Origin: Beroe ovata
Taxonomy: Eukaryota; Ctenophora; Nuda; Beroida; Beroidae
Direction of reading: 5' to 3'
Length of the DNA stretch: 25,223 bases
Assembly: GCA_946803715.1 (NCBI GenBank)
Contig: CAMPET010000215.1
Coordinates: forward strand, 1 to 25,223
Part shown: in pieces, positions 11,601-21,541 of the stretch
Layout: the number at the start of each line of letters is the position of its first letter
How positions within the stretch are numbered: position 1 is the first letter of the stretch
Position numbers and translations under genes: made by a program
Notes under the pieces: model-generated
Database searches by the model: none
What the model was told of the DNA's origin: nothing
The model's input: only the letters and a program-made list of their open reading frames with translations

Positions 11601-14600
11601 GGTGATCGACTAAACCATGCATCTATCATGAAAATAGGTACATGGCAATACCGCTCATTTGGATGCTTTTGTCGCATACGTATCATACAATTGATAGGAT
11701 GTCGGCGATTGACGAAGAACAAAGAACTGCGCTCCAACAGCGGCAATCACACCTGGGAATCATCAATTATTCAAACATAGGGAGCAATTATTAGGGAGAT
11801 AACAAGTGTGGTTGACACCAAACTGAATACAACATATAGGGATGCAGTCGATTCCTTAAGAATCGTACCTATGCTTGTTAATATGCATAACTCTACCGCA
11901 TGACTTTTGATAACTACCTACGGCAGCACGGGCAATTCGGATTTCTGTGATTATTGCCACTAATTCAAAATACCAATAGGATCACTAAATTTGAATATTC
12001 ACTGAAAATGTAGATTTCTCAGATCGAATGTCTTGTGTCACGCGTACACAATGTCACGTGCACACAACGCACGTGCACTATTCAGCGAGCTTCATATCAC
12101 GTGCGTATGGCCATAACCGAATCACCGGGAATCACTATCAACTGAAGTTAGAAACGACTGATCGGAGTATTTTTGTAATCGATTCCGAGGGAAAGAATCT
12201 CCGCTATTCTACCGAAAAAGAGGACGGATAGAAATTTGTTTCCGATACTAATGATATTGCGCTGCTGCAAAATTATTTCCTTGGTAACTCACGTTATTTT
12301 GACAGATGACAATACTAGATGACGCCGAATTTATTCCACAAATTACTCCCTTCCTTTAAAAACGTCAACAGATTAAACGGATCAACAGAATTCACTTGAT
12401 AGGGGGATCTATAGCAGAGCTCAACCATGAACTAGTCGATGTGCTGCGAACTAGTAAACTAGTAAACTAGTAAGTAGCAGCCGATAATGCCCTGCCTATA
12501 TCATGGATAAAAGAGCTAAAGAAATTTACGTATGGAGTTCGCAGGAAATTGCTATTCTGGAATTAGATGAAGAAGTTGAGAGTAACTACTGGAGTAAGCG
12601 AGCTGTTTGATAATTACATCTCAAGTTACGTTTAAATAACATATCGTAACTCTTCGTATAACAGTGCAGTGCTATAGCAATTTGTGATCAGAAGTGATAT
12701 GGCAGTAGCGCAGAGAGCAAGTAATAATAACACTCCTGGTATAAAGTTTTAGTAGAGGTAGAGGAAACAGGTGGTCTGGCACTTCTGACGTTGTTTAATG
12801 AAGCAGAGTGGCACAACCATGACAACCAGAAGGTGAGAAACATCACATAAGATGGATTCCGGCGTATGGCAAGTAGTTTGCAGCAACACAAAAACAGCAA
12901 AGAATCTGATATCGGGAACGAGTTAACAATGAATAGTAACAATCCCGTAACAATGTAACAATATTGATGTAAGCAAACATGAACAGATGAATTGATCTAG
13001 AAAAAAAGTGTGAGAACAGTAAATTAATATATCATTTGTTTTGTTCGAGTGTGAAGTGTGATCGAAAGCTTGGACCAATGAATGAAGAAGGCTATTAACA
13101 CCTGTAAGGAGTATTCAAGGAGATATAACAAGGGAAAAGAAGAGGGACAAAAGAGCCCTCGGCAATATTTCACAACACCATACTATCTCCATTATTGCTG
13201 TTCCATTGCTACCATTCACGTTCTCCGTCCTACAAATTGTATTATATACCTCGGAGTGGTGTGCTAACAACAGAAGGGAGGGGGAGATATGTGTGTGCCT
13301 CATCAAATGGTTGCATCTATTCTACTATCCTTGGAGTTGGATGGGCTTCAATCAATTAATAAACGTTTAGCAGCGAAACTTGTAATGTTAATGTTATCAA
13401 AAGGACATCACTGGCAATGTCGTGATGTGTTGCAAACATTTCATGCTGTCACAAAGTGATGATGAAGTAAGAATACTGCAACGCATCAAATGATCCATTA
13501 TATAAATACCCATCTCTAGAATATAACCAAAACCCAGCTTCTAGAATGCCCAGTTCAGGGATTACTGAGTTGTGACCAGCACAGCTGGACAGCTGTACAT
13601 GAACAATATCCAGAGACTATTGATAGTATGAACTCAATCAACTCAGCTAGTCAGGCACAAAAGAGTGGGATCTATCGTTATGGAGCCGTCGATCAGGTGT
13701 AGCGATCATACCATTGATCAGAGGGATGTCGACTGCATGCAATCCCATAACGGAGATGATGCGTGAGGCCGTGAGGTGTGAGCTGCTTTCTGATTTCTCA
13801 TTCCATGAAAACCAATATTTGAAAAGTACTAGACAGTAGACAGTTTAGGAAGATAAAGACAGCCATTAGTCAAGTCATATCAATGAATACTGGTTAGTGA
13901 CATAGCGATATCTTGAAGTGAACTATGTTCTTTGCGATACAGAAAAAACCTGAGTAAAATATGTTAGAAAACTACAACACGCAGCACTCTGGGCCTGTTA
14001 ATGATTACGAGTCATGAAAGAGAAAGTTTTATTGGAGAGGGGTCCCTCGAATTTCATTGGTTGTTTCACTGCTCAACTGCAGTCACGTGACTAGAAATGC
14101 GTGACCTTCAACCAATATAATACCGTTCTCGATAATCATGGCTTCTGCATAAAACCACCTAATTATCTCCGATGCTGGTATTGAAACCATATTATAGACA
14201 ACAAAGATTAATGATTAATCAACAATAGGGATATTAGAACTATCGACTGTACCATGCAGTAGGTACTACGGTGAATTATAACTCACGGCTTTTATGTGGA
14301 GACAGTAAGATGGCTCCTCAAAGAATAGAGACGAATGGTCGAATGCTGCATTCTATGGCAATTATTCATAGAGTATTTGACTATGGTGTCATAATTGAGG
14401 AGTAATTAATAATTATACTACTTGTGTCATAGGTTGTCACCAAACTGTCACCAAGCTGTCACCAAGCTGTCATCGGTTGGACCGGCGATGTTGAGAGTCC
14501 CAATAACACAACTGGAGACAGAAGTTGAATACTGACTCCTACTGACTTGTCACTTCATGAACTTGACCAGGAGATGTTGTCGACGACAACGGCACGCACA

Positions 14601-16551
14601 AGCTCAAAGTGACAAGATGAAAACTTTGGCAATGAGGAGCTCCGAGCATCGCACTAAACTAACTCCAAGAAATGACATTGGGAGTGATGTGACACTTTGA
14701 TGACAGGAAGCGTGCCTGTCACTGCACAGCGCTTTGGCAACTCTTAGACGAAAATATACAACATTCACGATTGATATAGTACGCAAACATGTGAACACAA
14801 AACCTACTAATGTTTGGTAGCAGCACACAAACACAAAAACACACACTCACACACACATACATACATACACACAAAAAACACACACGCACACACATACACC
14901 CACCTCAGCCTTACTACCATAGCTGCTTAGCAACTGCCACAGTAAGGATGATTGCTTTTGTTCTCAGAGACATTGTGACGAAGTACATTGTTATCATTAC
15001 CATAACAACTACGACTTGTTAATAATTCAGTGATACAGGGTGTCTAGTTGTAAAATAGGTAGTTTCTTGTATTATGAACGACATCAATTATTCAAATTAG
15101 GTAGGTACCTACCTAACAGGTTCGGTGACTACTGACTATCAGCTATAATGAGGTACAATCACTAGTCTATAAATAACCTGTCCATCGTACACAATGAAGT
15201 ATACAACAGTCAACAAATCACAACAAATGGAGTGTTGATGATCATAGGCGCTACCCATCATCAGACTCTATACCTCTGAACAACGACCCATTAGGTAGAG
15301 GTATGGAGTAGAGTCAGAAGTATGTAGGTCAAAGAGTATAGAACGTGACTGTTACTGTGATGAAATTTATGGGCAAGTGACATTGTCACCTGTCACGTGA
15401 CATTGACACGTGTCACGGGGATAGAGCACTTGGCAGTGAAACGTGCGACAAGAATGTGACACGTGTCTGACGTTAGGCGCAGGTAGTTAAACGTTTAAAC
15501 GAATCATTTCGAGCGCTTGTACGATCAACACGTAGCAAGTTCTTTAGGCTGAAATGGCGAAATGAATATTTTTAAATATTAGAATGGATAAAATATTGAC
15601 TTTTACCATGAGTAAGCCGACAAATGAACAGAATTTTTAAGCGTTCTTAGAATTGGACGCACAGGATGGCTTATCCAACCAATAAAGCTCAAATGAAAAC
15701 TCAAAATTCATGAATTTGAGCCTATTCAAAATCAAAAGTATTATCGAGAACGTGATCCAATAAATATGAGGAATGAGCAAGCAGCTATCAATTATACACC
15801 CCCATAATATTAAACTTGAGCTCTGTACCTGACTTAGTAGAGGTGTCATCCCCAATGATCTGTCTAAGAGAGCACGCAGCTTCCTGGTTCCCGATCCTCT
15901 CCAGGGTCTTGATAACTCGACCTGGGTGTTGGGGGGGTTTAGATAGCACGTTTAAATGGGGGGTCAAGAGATATAGGGAGGTTAAGAATAATTGTGGGGG
16001 GTCACGATTGCAGGAGTTTAAATTGAAACTGTATGCCTAACTCGATATTGCAGTTTTACAACATGCATCCCGAAAATGGACTTTGTAGTTTTTGCGTCTC
16101 AGAGCGATAGGTTATTAATCGAATACCAATCCAATGCCCAGTTAGCTGTTGTTCTTACCGACAGTCCAGCCTGACTGACAGACGAGCTCCACCACAGTGG
16201 CCGCTCCTCCCCCAACCTCACACATCCTTACTTCACCTGGTGATAGGGGGAATTGTCAGGATGAGTCAGGTACCAGGTCAACAAGAGAGGTGGTAACAGC
16301 TCAATAGCGTATCAGTGATGATCAAGTATTGAAAATCAAATCTTGTTTGATACCACACAGAAAGATACCAATTCCATCTGATTGGATCCTGCCTGCAACT
16401 CCTTCCCTTATCACTCACCAACACTCAACTGAAGATGTTCGAGAAACTTCCGCCATCCTCTGGTCTCGGGAGCTACCTCCAGGTGATTAGTTAGAGTTAT
16501 TATATCGGCTCCAGGGAGGTTAAACAACCTTGTCTTCCGGCTATAGACCAT
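5644..16551 (-). CDS. MALT1: MALT1 paracaspase: death domain, two Ig domains, caspase-like protease (3' end uncertain)
   Basis: MALT1 is the cytosolic scaffold-protease that, with BCL10 and CARD-coiled-coil proteins, drives NF-kB signalling and cleaves after Arg. Exons (minus): 16551-16419, 16236-16159, 15921-15829, 8333-8175, 8038-7943, 7741-7624, 7520-7443, 7348-7105, 6603-6466, 6334-6135, 6007-5886, 5790-5644. All phases agree, giving 535 codons so far. The start ATG at 16551 has an in-frame stop upstream. Residues about 15-95 form a death domain (APETRGWRKFLEHL, then GWTVGRVIKTLERIG). Two Ig-like domains follow (Ig1 with LTIDQVPREDGGMYKV, Ig2 with LQWYCEEV and QYKCTA). The caspase-like fold starts near DKVALIIGNQSYW. 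The catalytic dyad is His369 (YFAGHG) and Cys418 (LLLLDMCRE), 49 residues apart as in human MALT1. The gene may end by reading through the last donor to TAG at 5616-5614, or continue through 5172-5132 and an exon starting at 5027. Intron 3 contains a GPCR gene. Confidence 0.93.
6632..7070. repeat. 110-bp minisatellite, about four copies, inside a MALT1 intron
   Basis: Copies begin at about 6632, 6731, 6841 and 6951; the last three boundaries are 110 bp apart. Each carries the stem TGACGAAT / ATTCGTCA around an 8-nt loop: 6687-6710, 6787-6810, 6897-6920 and 7007-7030. The stem is identical in all four, while the loop varies (TGCTTCTC, GGGCGCCT, GGGCACCT, GGGCACTT). The array fills most of the 501-bp intron (7104-6604) between the exons ending RQLHFK and starting VVSLINLT. 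The first copy is the most diverged. No coding role is possible across the array. Confidence 0.88.
8630..9757 (-). CDS. Rhodopsin-family (class A) G-protein-coupled receptor, orphan, intronless
   Basis: This is a complete 375-aa seven-helix receptor in one exon. The N-terminus has one sequon (NLT). Helix 1 carries GN at 38-39 (LLGNILV). Helix 2 has LAISD with Asp71. Helix 3 starts near Cys98, which can pair with Cys174/175 in extracellular loop 2. Helix 6 has TWSP (263-266) in place of CWxP and helix 7 has NPVIY (300-304). The helix 3 end reads SIYRYV (120-125): the usual Asp of DRY is Tyr, while the Arg is kept. Intracellular loop 3 is basic, and the C-tail is Ser/Arg-rich. The ligand is unknown and I see no amine or peptide signature I trust. 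A possible splice acceptor (CACTGCAG just before 9759) could mark a 5' UTR intron. It lies inside MALT1 intron 3, same strand, so it needs its own promoter; AGTCACGTGACT at 10056-10067 is about 300 bp upstream. Confidence 0.94.
   Translation of the reverse strand: MNSENLTSSLLVPVEVNQVSAVLFATFLFLGNIIGLLGNILVIAATLGNQGNRFKLDQETVLFLRHLAISDVIFTITYPVPISIVYITYYWVFGQELCYIIGLIVSAPATANLYFILVMSIYRYVRCRFPLKVHHLTYTRARLVCGAMWALSLVFPAYTLAAGLPIVFNSKIGCCSFAFPESLGNTILILSTTVVPFILIVTVNSLLWIYVRDYFSDRISVKKDRRASSLAEADIDKQLRKIKASYRQGVITTAFVTALFAVTWSPTVARFAYSAIAGESGIPVWVERVRYLYFLGSWGNPVIYAMVNKGFQNYFLSFVRKLCRVYVLENVSFMNKSCDEGGEDRQRISRCELGQDKLDVPKKASVSTRVSRSAF
10056..10067. promoter_or_regulatory. AGTCACGTGACT palindrome (E-box/CLEAR-like), upstream of GPCR
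   Basis: A perfect 12-bp palindrome centred on CACGTG lies about 300 bp upstream of the GPCR start codon. The identical 12-mer recurs at 14081-14092. GTCACGTGAC is the type of site bound by bHLH-zip factors (USF, TFE/MITF, Myc families). Function is inferred. Confidence 0.5.
14081..14092. promoter_or_regulatory. AGTCACGTGACT palindrome flanked by CCAAT-like boxes
   Basis: Same 12-bp palindrome as at 10056-10067. An ATTGG box lies about 25 bp to the left (around 14055) and a CCAAT box about 20 bp to the right (around 14110), which resembles a compact promoter or enhancer. No exon is seen next to it. Confidence 0.45.
14435..14472. repeat. 11-bp tandem repeat TGTCACCAAGC
   Basis: Three near-identical 11-mers (14435-14445, 14446-14456, 14457-14467) are followed by a decayed fourth. 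It is a short minisatellite in MALT1 intron 3. Confidence 0.8.
14817..14902. repeat. CA-rich microsatellite
   Basis: Interrupted CA/ACAC and ATAC runs. The open frames that cross it, on both strands, are repeat artefacts. Confidence 0.85.
15392..15467. promoter_or_regulatory. Cluster of three palindromic CACGTG sites
   Basis: GTCACGTGAC (15392-15401), GACACGTGTC (15405-15414) and GACACGTGTC (15458-15467) lie within 76 bp, each a perfect 10-bp palindrome. The cluster sits in MALT1 intron 3, about 360 bp downstream of the third exon, and may be an intronic enhancer for bHLH-zip factors. This is inference from sequence only. Confidence 0.5.
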
Positions 16552-18139
16552 CACTCATCCTAGAATAACATGATATACTGTGATTAACATTGTGAAGTAG
16601 TGATGTGATCGACTACTGATATGCCATGATCTTGTCACTTTGTTAGGTCGGCAATCATACGTGGTATTACGGCAAAAATGAACACTTAATAATCGCAACG
16701 AGGATTGTTCCCTGCAGTGTGAGGGTAGGAGAGATGATTTGGTGAAAAATAAGCAGCACAAGTGCCGGTAAAGTCCTCATTAGAGACCCTCAAAATCGGA
16801 GTATAAAAGTATGTAATCATTCACTTCACTATTTACTGATACTTGGATCAGAAATCCGATGAATTATTTTTCTCACTTTACTGACTGGTATAGAGTATTT
16901 CTGGCCTATTTTTTGACGTAGAATCCGAATCTGGAAGAATTATTGAGCTAGCTCGATGGGAAATCGGTCAAAATTCCACTTCCTTTACAGTTGTGAGGAT
17001 AAAAGTCACGTGATAGATAGCTCATCAGGGAAGCGAAATAGAGCCAAAATTCGTTCAGGAATCGATTCAGCGTCAAAAAATAGGTAGGAAACGGTGGTTT
17101 TTGCATTAAAATTGAGCAAAAAAATTTTCCGGTTCTGGTGTGTCCCAATGATTTTCGTGTTTTTGCACTGTTTGCTTCCCACAGGTTTGAAATCGTGTTT
17201 TGGGCGTGGTTTTACGGCAAGTATGAACACTTTATAATCGCAACAAGGATTGTTCCTTGTAGTGTGAGAGTAGGAAAGATGATTTGATGAAAAATAAGCA
17301 GCACAAGTGCCAGTTAAGTCTTCATTAGAGACCCTCAAAATCGGAGTATAGAAGTGTGGAATCATTCACTTCACTATATACTGATACTTGGATCAGAATT
17401 TCGAAGAATTCTTTTTCTCACTTTACTGACTGGTAAAGAGTGTCTCTGGCCTATTTTTTGACGTAGAATCCGAATCTGGAAGAATTATTGACCAAGCTCG
17501 ATGGGAAATCGGTCAAAATTCCACTTCCTCCACAGTTGTTAGGATAAAGATCACGTGATAGATAGCTCATCAGGGAAGCGAGATAGGGCCAAAATTCGTT
17601 CAGGAATCGATTCAGCGTCAAAAAATAGGTAGGAAACGATGGTTTTTGCATTAAAATTGAGCAAAAATTTTTCCGGTTTTGGTGTGTCCCATTGATATTC
17701 GTGTTTTTGCACTGTTTGCTTCCCACAGGTTTGAAATCGTGTTTTCGGCGTGGTTTTACGGCAAGTATGAACGCTTTATAATAGCAACGAGGATTTTTCC
17801 TTGTAGTGTGAGTGTAGGAGAGAAGATTTGGTGTATACAAGTGTGGGATCAATGGATCATTCACTTCACTATTAATTTAGATCACATTATATTGTAGGTC
17901 TAGCATTTGACCAGAACACTTATGATAGGCGCAAACGTAATCATTTGCCATGGGAAACTCGACAGTTGACTAACAGGATTGTTCCGTGATGACCAAATCC
18001 AGGATTTCGATTAAATTATTCAAATACACTCAACATATCACACATTGCATCCCATATTTACATGACACAGAAATCCAGAATTAGATGATATTAGAGAGTC
18101 TACTAAAAATTCCCGTTTCATTAAGGAACAGTTCTATCT
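16552..18139. other. Intergenic between MALT1 start and PARG stop
   Basis: No exon was found. The stretch is dominated by the 545-bp tandem duplication at 16664-17870. It must hold the MALT1 promoter, on the side near 16552, and the PARG 3' UTR, on the side near 18139. The open frames on the minus strand at 17006-17365 and 17451-17864 resemble each other only because they are the two copies of the DNA repeat. Confidence 0.6.
16664..17870. repeat. 545-bp tandem duplication upstream of MALT1 (about 2.2 copies)
   Basis: Landmarks recur at a constant 545-bp offset: GAATCCGAATCTGGAAGAAT at 16921 and 17466, the CACGTG core at 17007 and 17552, and GGNNTTACGGCAA at about 16664, 17208 and 17753. The third copy is truncated: after GAAGATTTGGTG it jumps to a later part of the unit (TCATTCACTTCACTATT). 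Copies differ by scattered substitutions, so the duplication is not very recent. Each full unit keeps a CACGTG palindrome near TAGCTCATCAGGGAAGCG. Confidence 0.9.
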
Positions 18140-19645
18140 TCAGCCAAACTGGTCCTTTAAAAACGCGAACAAGTCATTTTTAGGATCATCATCGCGTTCT
18201 AATTGAGAAGAATATCCCAAGATTTCTCTGAATAGCTTACCAACGGTAACCCCCTTCTCTATCATAAGTTCCGTAATATCCTGCATTCCTCGACAATTTT
18301 CATCCTGAAACGTGTAGTAGATGATTGACCTGCCACAGGAACTAGCTGCGAGCCACTGTAGCATCGACTTGAGTTGCACGTGACCCGCAAACGCGCCACA
18401 TCCCCAGTTACCAGTGGCAATAGCAGAGCCAGGCGAAGGGTAGTCATGATTAAACGCCACCCTGGCTTTGGTTATCTCCCGTAGGAGACAAGCGGCGCTG
18501 TATTGTCGCAGAGGGTTCTTATCTCCTGTGAATCTGGTGGCATCCATAGCCACACAGGTAACACTAGCGGTGGCAGGAGGGGCGTCACCTGTGAACTGCA
18601 GAGTTCTACCGTATCCCCGGTGCGTGGAATACTCATCAGCACCACTGATGACTATTGCCTCCTTGCTGCCCATCACTCCGCATATCAGGACAGTTGTAAT
18701 TAGTTCAGGACATATACAGAACATGATCTCCTCCTGAACTGCTCCTTTACAAAGCACACCACCACCAATCCATCTGTTAGCAAAGTCGACATGAAGTACC
18801 TCGCTCCCAGAGTCGTTGATAGAGCCATTAGGTTCAGTTTTGAACCCAGTTAGAAGTGAAGTACATTCAGTCCAATGTGCTTCAGTAAACGTGTCCAAGT
18901 CTGGTGAATACAGTCGTCTGATAACGATGGGTTCCGATTCTCGGTACATTTTCAACCGACATCGCTCGAAATAGTTCATCATCATACAGAGTTTAGCTAC
19001 ATTTTGCGGACAGTGCTTGTTGAGCGAGAGGAAGATGTTATCAAAGTTCACAGTTTTCTTGGAGGGTGCACAAGTGTGGTGGAATGAGCAGAAAAATGAA
19101 CAAGCAAGGAGTGTCGCACATTGATGCCTGGTCAAAGTTATTTCTTGTGTAGCGGCTGTCTTTTCTTCATTCAGAAAAATTAATCCCGATGGAAAAGCAT
19201 CTGGTAAGTCTAAGATCAGCTGAGCCATGTAGGGTATAGTGTGAGCGAAAAACCAGCCCTTCAAATGAGGATCAGGCTTGTGATAAGAGAAAACAGAGTC
19301 TCCCCAAAACAATTCAGGATTACCTGCTTTATGAAACGGGTCACTCAAAAAACTCTGCAAACCAGAGAACTGCTTGATGTCGAATTTGTCCTTGTTGGCG
19401 GATGATTGATAAATAGTAGCAATAGCCCTTATGAGATTATTAGGAGTCCATTGTACATTGCATAAGGAACTTTGTATCACCGTCCAATGGCCCTTGATTT
19501 GATGGGGAAGCTTGATTTGAGCTCTGATCATTCTCTGACCTATAAAAAAATCTAAGTTACTCCGTGCACTCTGACACATAGTCGATGGATATTGGATACC
19601 TATATGAAGAAAATTTGAGGTGCAAATAGAGTCATCCTGGATCAT
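18140..19645 (-). CDS. PARG: Poly(ADP-ribose) glycohydrolase, catalytic region
   Basis: PARG hydrolyses the ribose-ribose bonds of poly(ADP-ribose), releasing ADP-ribose after DNA-damage signalling. The open frame is 501 codons and covers the helical accessory region (from about RAQIKLPHQIKGHWTV, residues 41-56) and the macrodomain. The diagnostic loop GGGVLCKGAVQEE is at 294-306, with catalytic Glu305/306 in QEE, preceded by VLHVDFANRWI. TGNWGCGAFAGH is at 411-422. There is no long regulatory N-terminus like that of human PARG111. The first about 37 codons may be intron and false start: a strong acceptor (TTTTTTTATAG) ends at 19540, so the true exon may begin at 19539 (phase 1) after an unseen 5' exon. 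It is head to head with the SLC17-type gene. The stop is at 18140; no clear polyadenylation signal is seen. Confidence 0.95.
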   Translation of the reverse strand: MIQDDSICTSNFLHIGIQYPSTMCQSARSNLDFFIGQRMIRAQIKLPHQIKGHWTVIQSSLCNVQWTPNNLIRAIATIYQSSANKDKFDIKQFSGLQSFLSDPFHKAGNPELFWGDSVFSYHKPDPHLKGWFFAHTIPYMAQLILDLPDAFPSGLIFLNEEKTAATQEITLTRHQCATLLACSFFCSFHHTCAPSKKTVNFDNIFLSLNKHCPQNVAKLCMMMNYFERCRLKMYRESEPIVIRRLYSPDLDTFTEAHWTECTSLLTGFKTEPNGSINDSGSEVLHVDFANRWIGGGVLCKGAVQEEIMFCICPELITTVLICGVMGSKEAIVISGADEYSTHRGYGRTLQFTGDAPPATASVTCVAMDATRFTGDKNPLRQYSAACLLREITKARVAFNHDYPSPGSAIATGNWGCGAFAGHVQLKSMLQWLAASSCGRSIIYYTFQDENCRGMQDITELMIEKGVTVGKLFREILGYSSQLERDDDPKNDLFAFLKDQFG

Positions 19646-19958
19646 AAAAAGTACGTATAAATATAATGATTATCAATTCTCCACAAAATGTAATCAGAGA
19701 TGCACTAATATCAAACAGCTGGTAATCTTATCATTTGGAACAAGATTAACACTTTCCACGATTAGAGATCAATATTCTCACATGATACGGAGACTTGTAA
19801 TTAGAGATGGAAGAAAAGCCTAGTACAACGATTTTGAAGAGAGGCCGTGTCATTTATCACTTGCAGGAACTCTAATCAGTGATCAGGTTCCTTACACCTC
19901 TTGAGATCCATATACCTACCTGCATTTAATATTCAAACTATATTTCCCATCCGCCGAA
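19646..19958. promoter_or_regulatory. Divergent promoter region between PARG and the SLC17-type transporter
   Basis: The two genes start back to back with about 313 bp (or 419 bp if PARG begins its exon at 19539) between them. A small 5' exon of PARG could lie here, but I could not find one that fits in phase. No TATA or other defined element is evident. Confidence 0.45.
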
Positions 19959-21541
19959 ATGACTTGTCCACCATGTCTCCTAAAGAGGAGATACCTTGCC
20001 TACCTTTCAGTTTGTGCAGTCACATATTTCGAGTTCACTGGAAGGTGAGTGTAATATTATGTGAAATGAAGTAATCGAAAGAGATGAATGCTAGTTATTC
20101 AATTAATCTTCATACATCTGAGACTTATTTCTCCAGGTTTGTATTCCCTATTGCAATGATAGGCGGGATGGTAACATCTGAGGAAGAGTGTAATAACTCT
20201 ACAGAATTAGAATTGAACAATTCATTCTGCTGGAGTGAAGACACCCAGTCCCTCATATTGGGGTCCTATTTCTATGGTTACACAGCCCAACCATTGGCTG
20301 CTTTTGTAGCTAAGAAGTTTCAAGCACATACAAGAATCTATCAATTGTGGTTGCTGTGTGCTGCAATCATCCAGTGTTCAATACCAACATTGGCTAAAGT
20401 CTCTTCAACAGTTGTGGTTCTTGCTCAGGTTCTGAGAGGGTTTTTTGCTGGAATTATGGCTAGTTACAACTTCGACTTTACCTTCAGATGGGTACTCACT
20501 TCTGATAAAGAGTTTTTCCTTGGTTCTCTGGGGATGGTATCAAGCTTAGGATGTGCAACATCCGGTTTTATAGCTGGGTTGATAACTACAAGCTTTGGTT
20601 GGCCATATGTCTTTTATTTCAGTGGTATACTATTCCTTCTAGGACTCATAGCAAATGCTATATTAGTTCAAATATCACCACAAAATTCATGGTATCTGTC
20701 TGAAGAGGAGAAGGAGCATATCAAAAAGGAGAAAAGTTCAGTCAATGGATCAAAGCAGTGTGAAAAAGAAGATTCTGTAATGTCAGTTATTTGTAGGGTA
20801 TATGTGCCAGCATTTTGTGCTTATACCATTGCATATAACTTTGTTATTTACAGTGTAATAAATGTCATGCCATTTTACTTGAATGGAGTCCTCAAGATGG
20901 CCCCTCTGTTCCTTTCATACCTGAATTTTGGAGTTTTTATCCTGATGACTGTCACAACTTTCCTTGCAGTCTTCTTGGTGAAAATCAGTGACAAGCATCT
21001 ACCCTGGCTGTACAGCAGGATGCTGTTCATAGTTGTCCCAATGGTATTCCAGGTTGTATTTGCATTGCTCCTGACACAAGTTACCACATCAGCAGGTGGA
21101 GTAGTCATGATGACCTTGATAACAATAGCTGGATCTACTATCTTCAGTGGTGGACTCTTTCTAACCAACTATGAACTTGATCCAAAGAATGCATCATTTC
21201 TTATTTCAATCTGCAATAGTATGGGACAAACATCCGGATTTGTAGGCCCATTATTGATGGCAAAAATTACTCACACACCATCAAACATAGAAAACTTTGA
21301 TGAGGTACATAAGCAAAGATGGGGACACTTTTTCTTTACAACAGCTGGCTTTGCTGCTACAGGATGCATAGCAATAATCTTAGCCTACCTGATCAAGCCA
21401 AGGGAATGGATAAATAAGAGCCAAGAGCAGTTGGAAGTCAATTCTCAAAGAAAAGAAAATGATATGGTTCTGGAGAACTGCAGAGCTATAGAAGATTTGG
21501 CTAACATTGAAGAAAAAGATGACAAAGCACAAACTGAATGA
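19959..21541 (+). CDS. SLC17-type (sialin/vesicular anion) MFS transporter
   Basis: Two exons, 19959-20044 and 20137-21541, joined in phase 2 (GGAAG|GTGAGT and TTTCTCCAG|G), give 496 aa. Exon 1 encodes MTCPPCLLKRRYLAYLSVCA, the cytoplasmic N-terminus and first part of helix 1. An ATG at 20084 inside the 92-bp intron opens the same frame but is a false start, because it would lack half of helix 1. SLC17 proteins carry organic anions (sialic acid, glutamate, nucleotides, phosphate) across plasma, lysosomal or vesicle membranes. Support: about 12 hydrophobic segments, a sequon-rich first luminal loop (NNST, NNSF), GSYFYGY at the start of helix 2, GWPYVFYFSG in helix 6, and the family's SPQNSWYLSEEEKEHI in the central loop. 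The C-tail is acidic. The substrate cannot be assigned; the segment after LRGFFAG is diverged. Confidence 0.94.

Larger units (their letters stand above)
8334..15828 (-). other. MALT1 intron 3 (7.5 kb), host to a nested GPCR gene
   Basis: The death-domain exon ends at 15829 with donor G|GTACAG (phase 1), and the first Ig exon begins at 8333 after TTTCCCCCACAG (phase 1), so the two join in frame across 7,495 bp. The GPCR gene 8630-9757 lies within it on the same strand. From 9758 to 15828 I find no convincing exon; open frames there are 61-80 codons without splice or family support. The stretch does hold many CACGTG sites, CA repeats and short tandem repeats. The only competing view is two separate genes, a death-domain protein and an Ig/caspase protein. 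The match of the fused protein to MALT1 order and phase makes one gene more likely. Confidence 0.8.
9758..15828. other. Non-coding part of MALT1 intron 3: no gene seen
   Basis: About 6 kb with no exon I can support on either strand. It contains CACGTG cores at 10059, 12055, 12070, 12098, 14084, 15394, 15407 and 15460, an 11-bp tandem repeat at 14435-14472, a CA-rich microsatellite at 14817-14902, and CCAAT-like boxes at about 14055 and 14110 on either side of the 14084 site. A non-coding RNA cannot be excluded. Confidence 0.5.

Noticed and set aside
14604-15022. Frames on both strands rich in His/Thr or Cys/Val
   Set aside because: They are translations of the CA microsatellite and its flanks.
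17006-17864. Two similar minus-strand frames of 119 and 137 codons as paralogous genes
   Set aside because: Their similarity is explained by the 545-bp DNA duplication; composition and lack of splice context argue against coding.
20084-20136. ATG at 20084 as the start of the SLC17-type protein
   Set aside because: It lies in the 92-bp intron; the upstream exon 19959-20044 restores helix 1 and the phases match.
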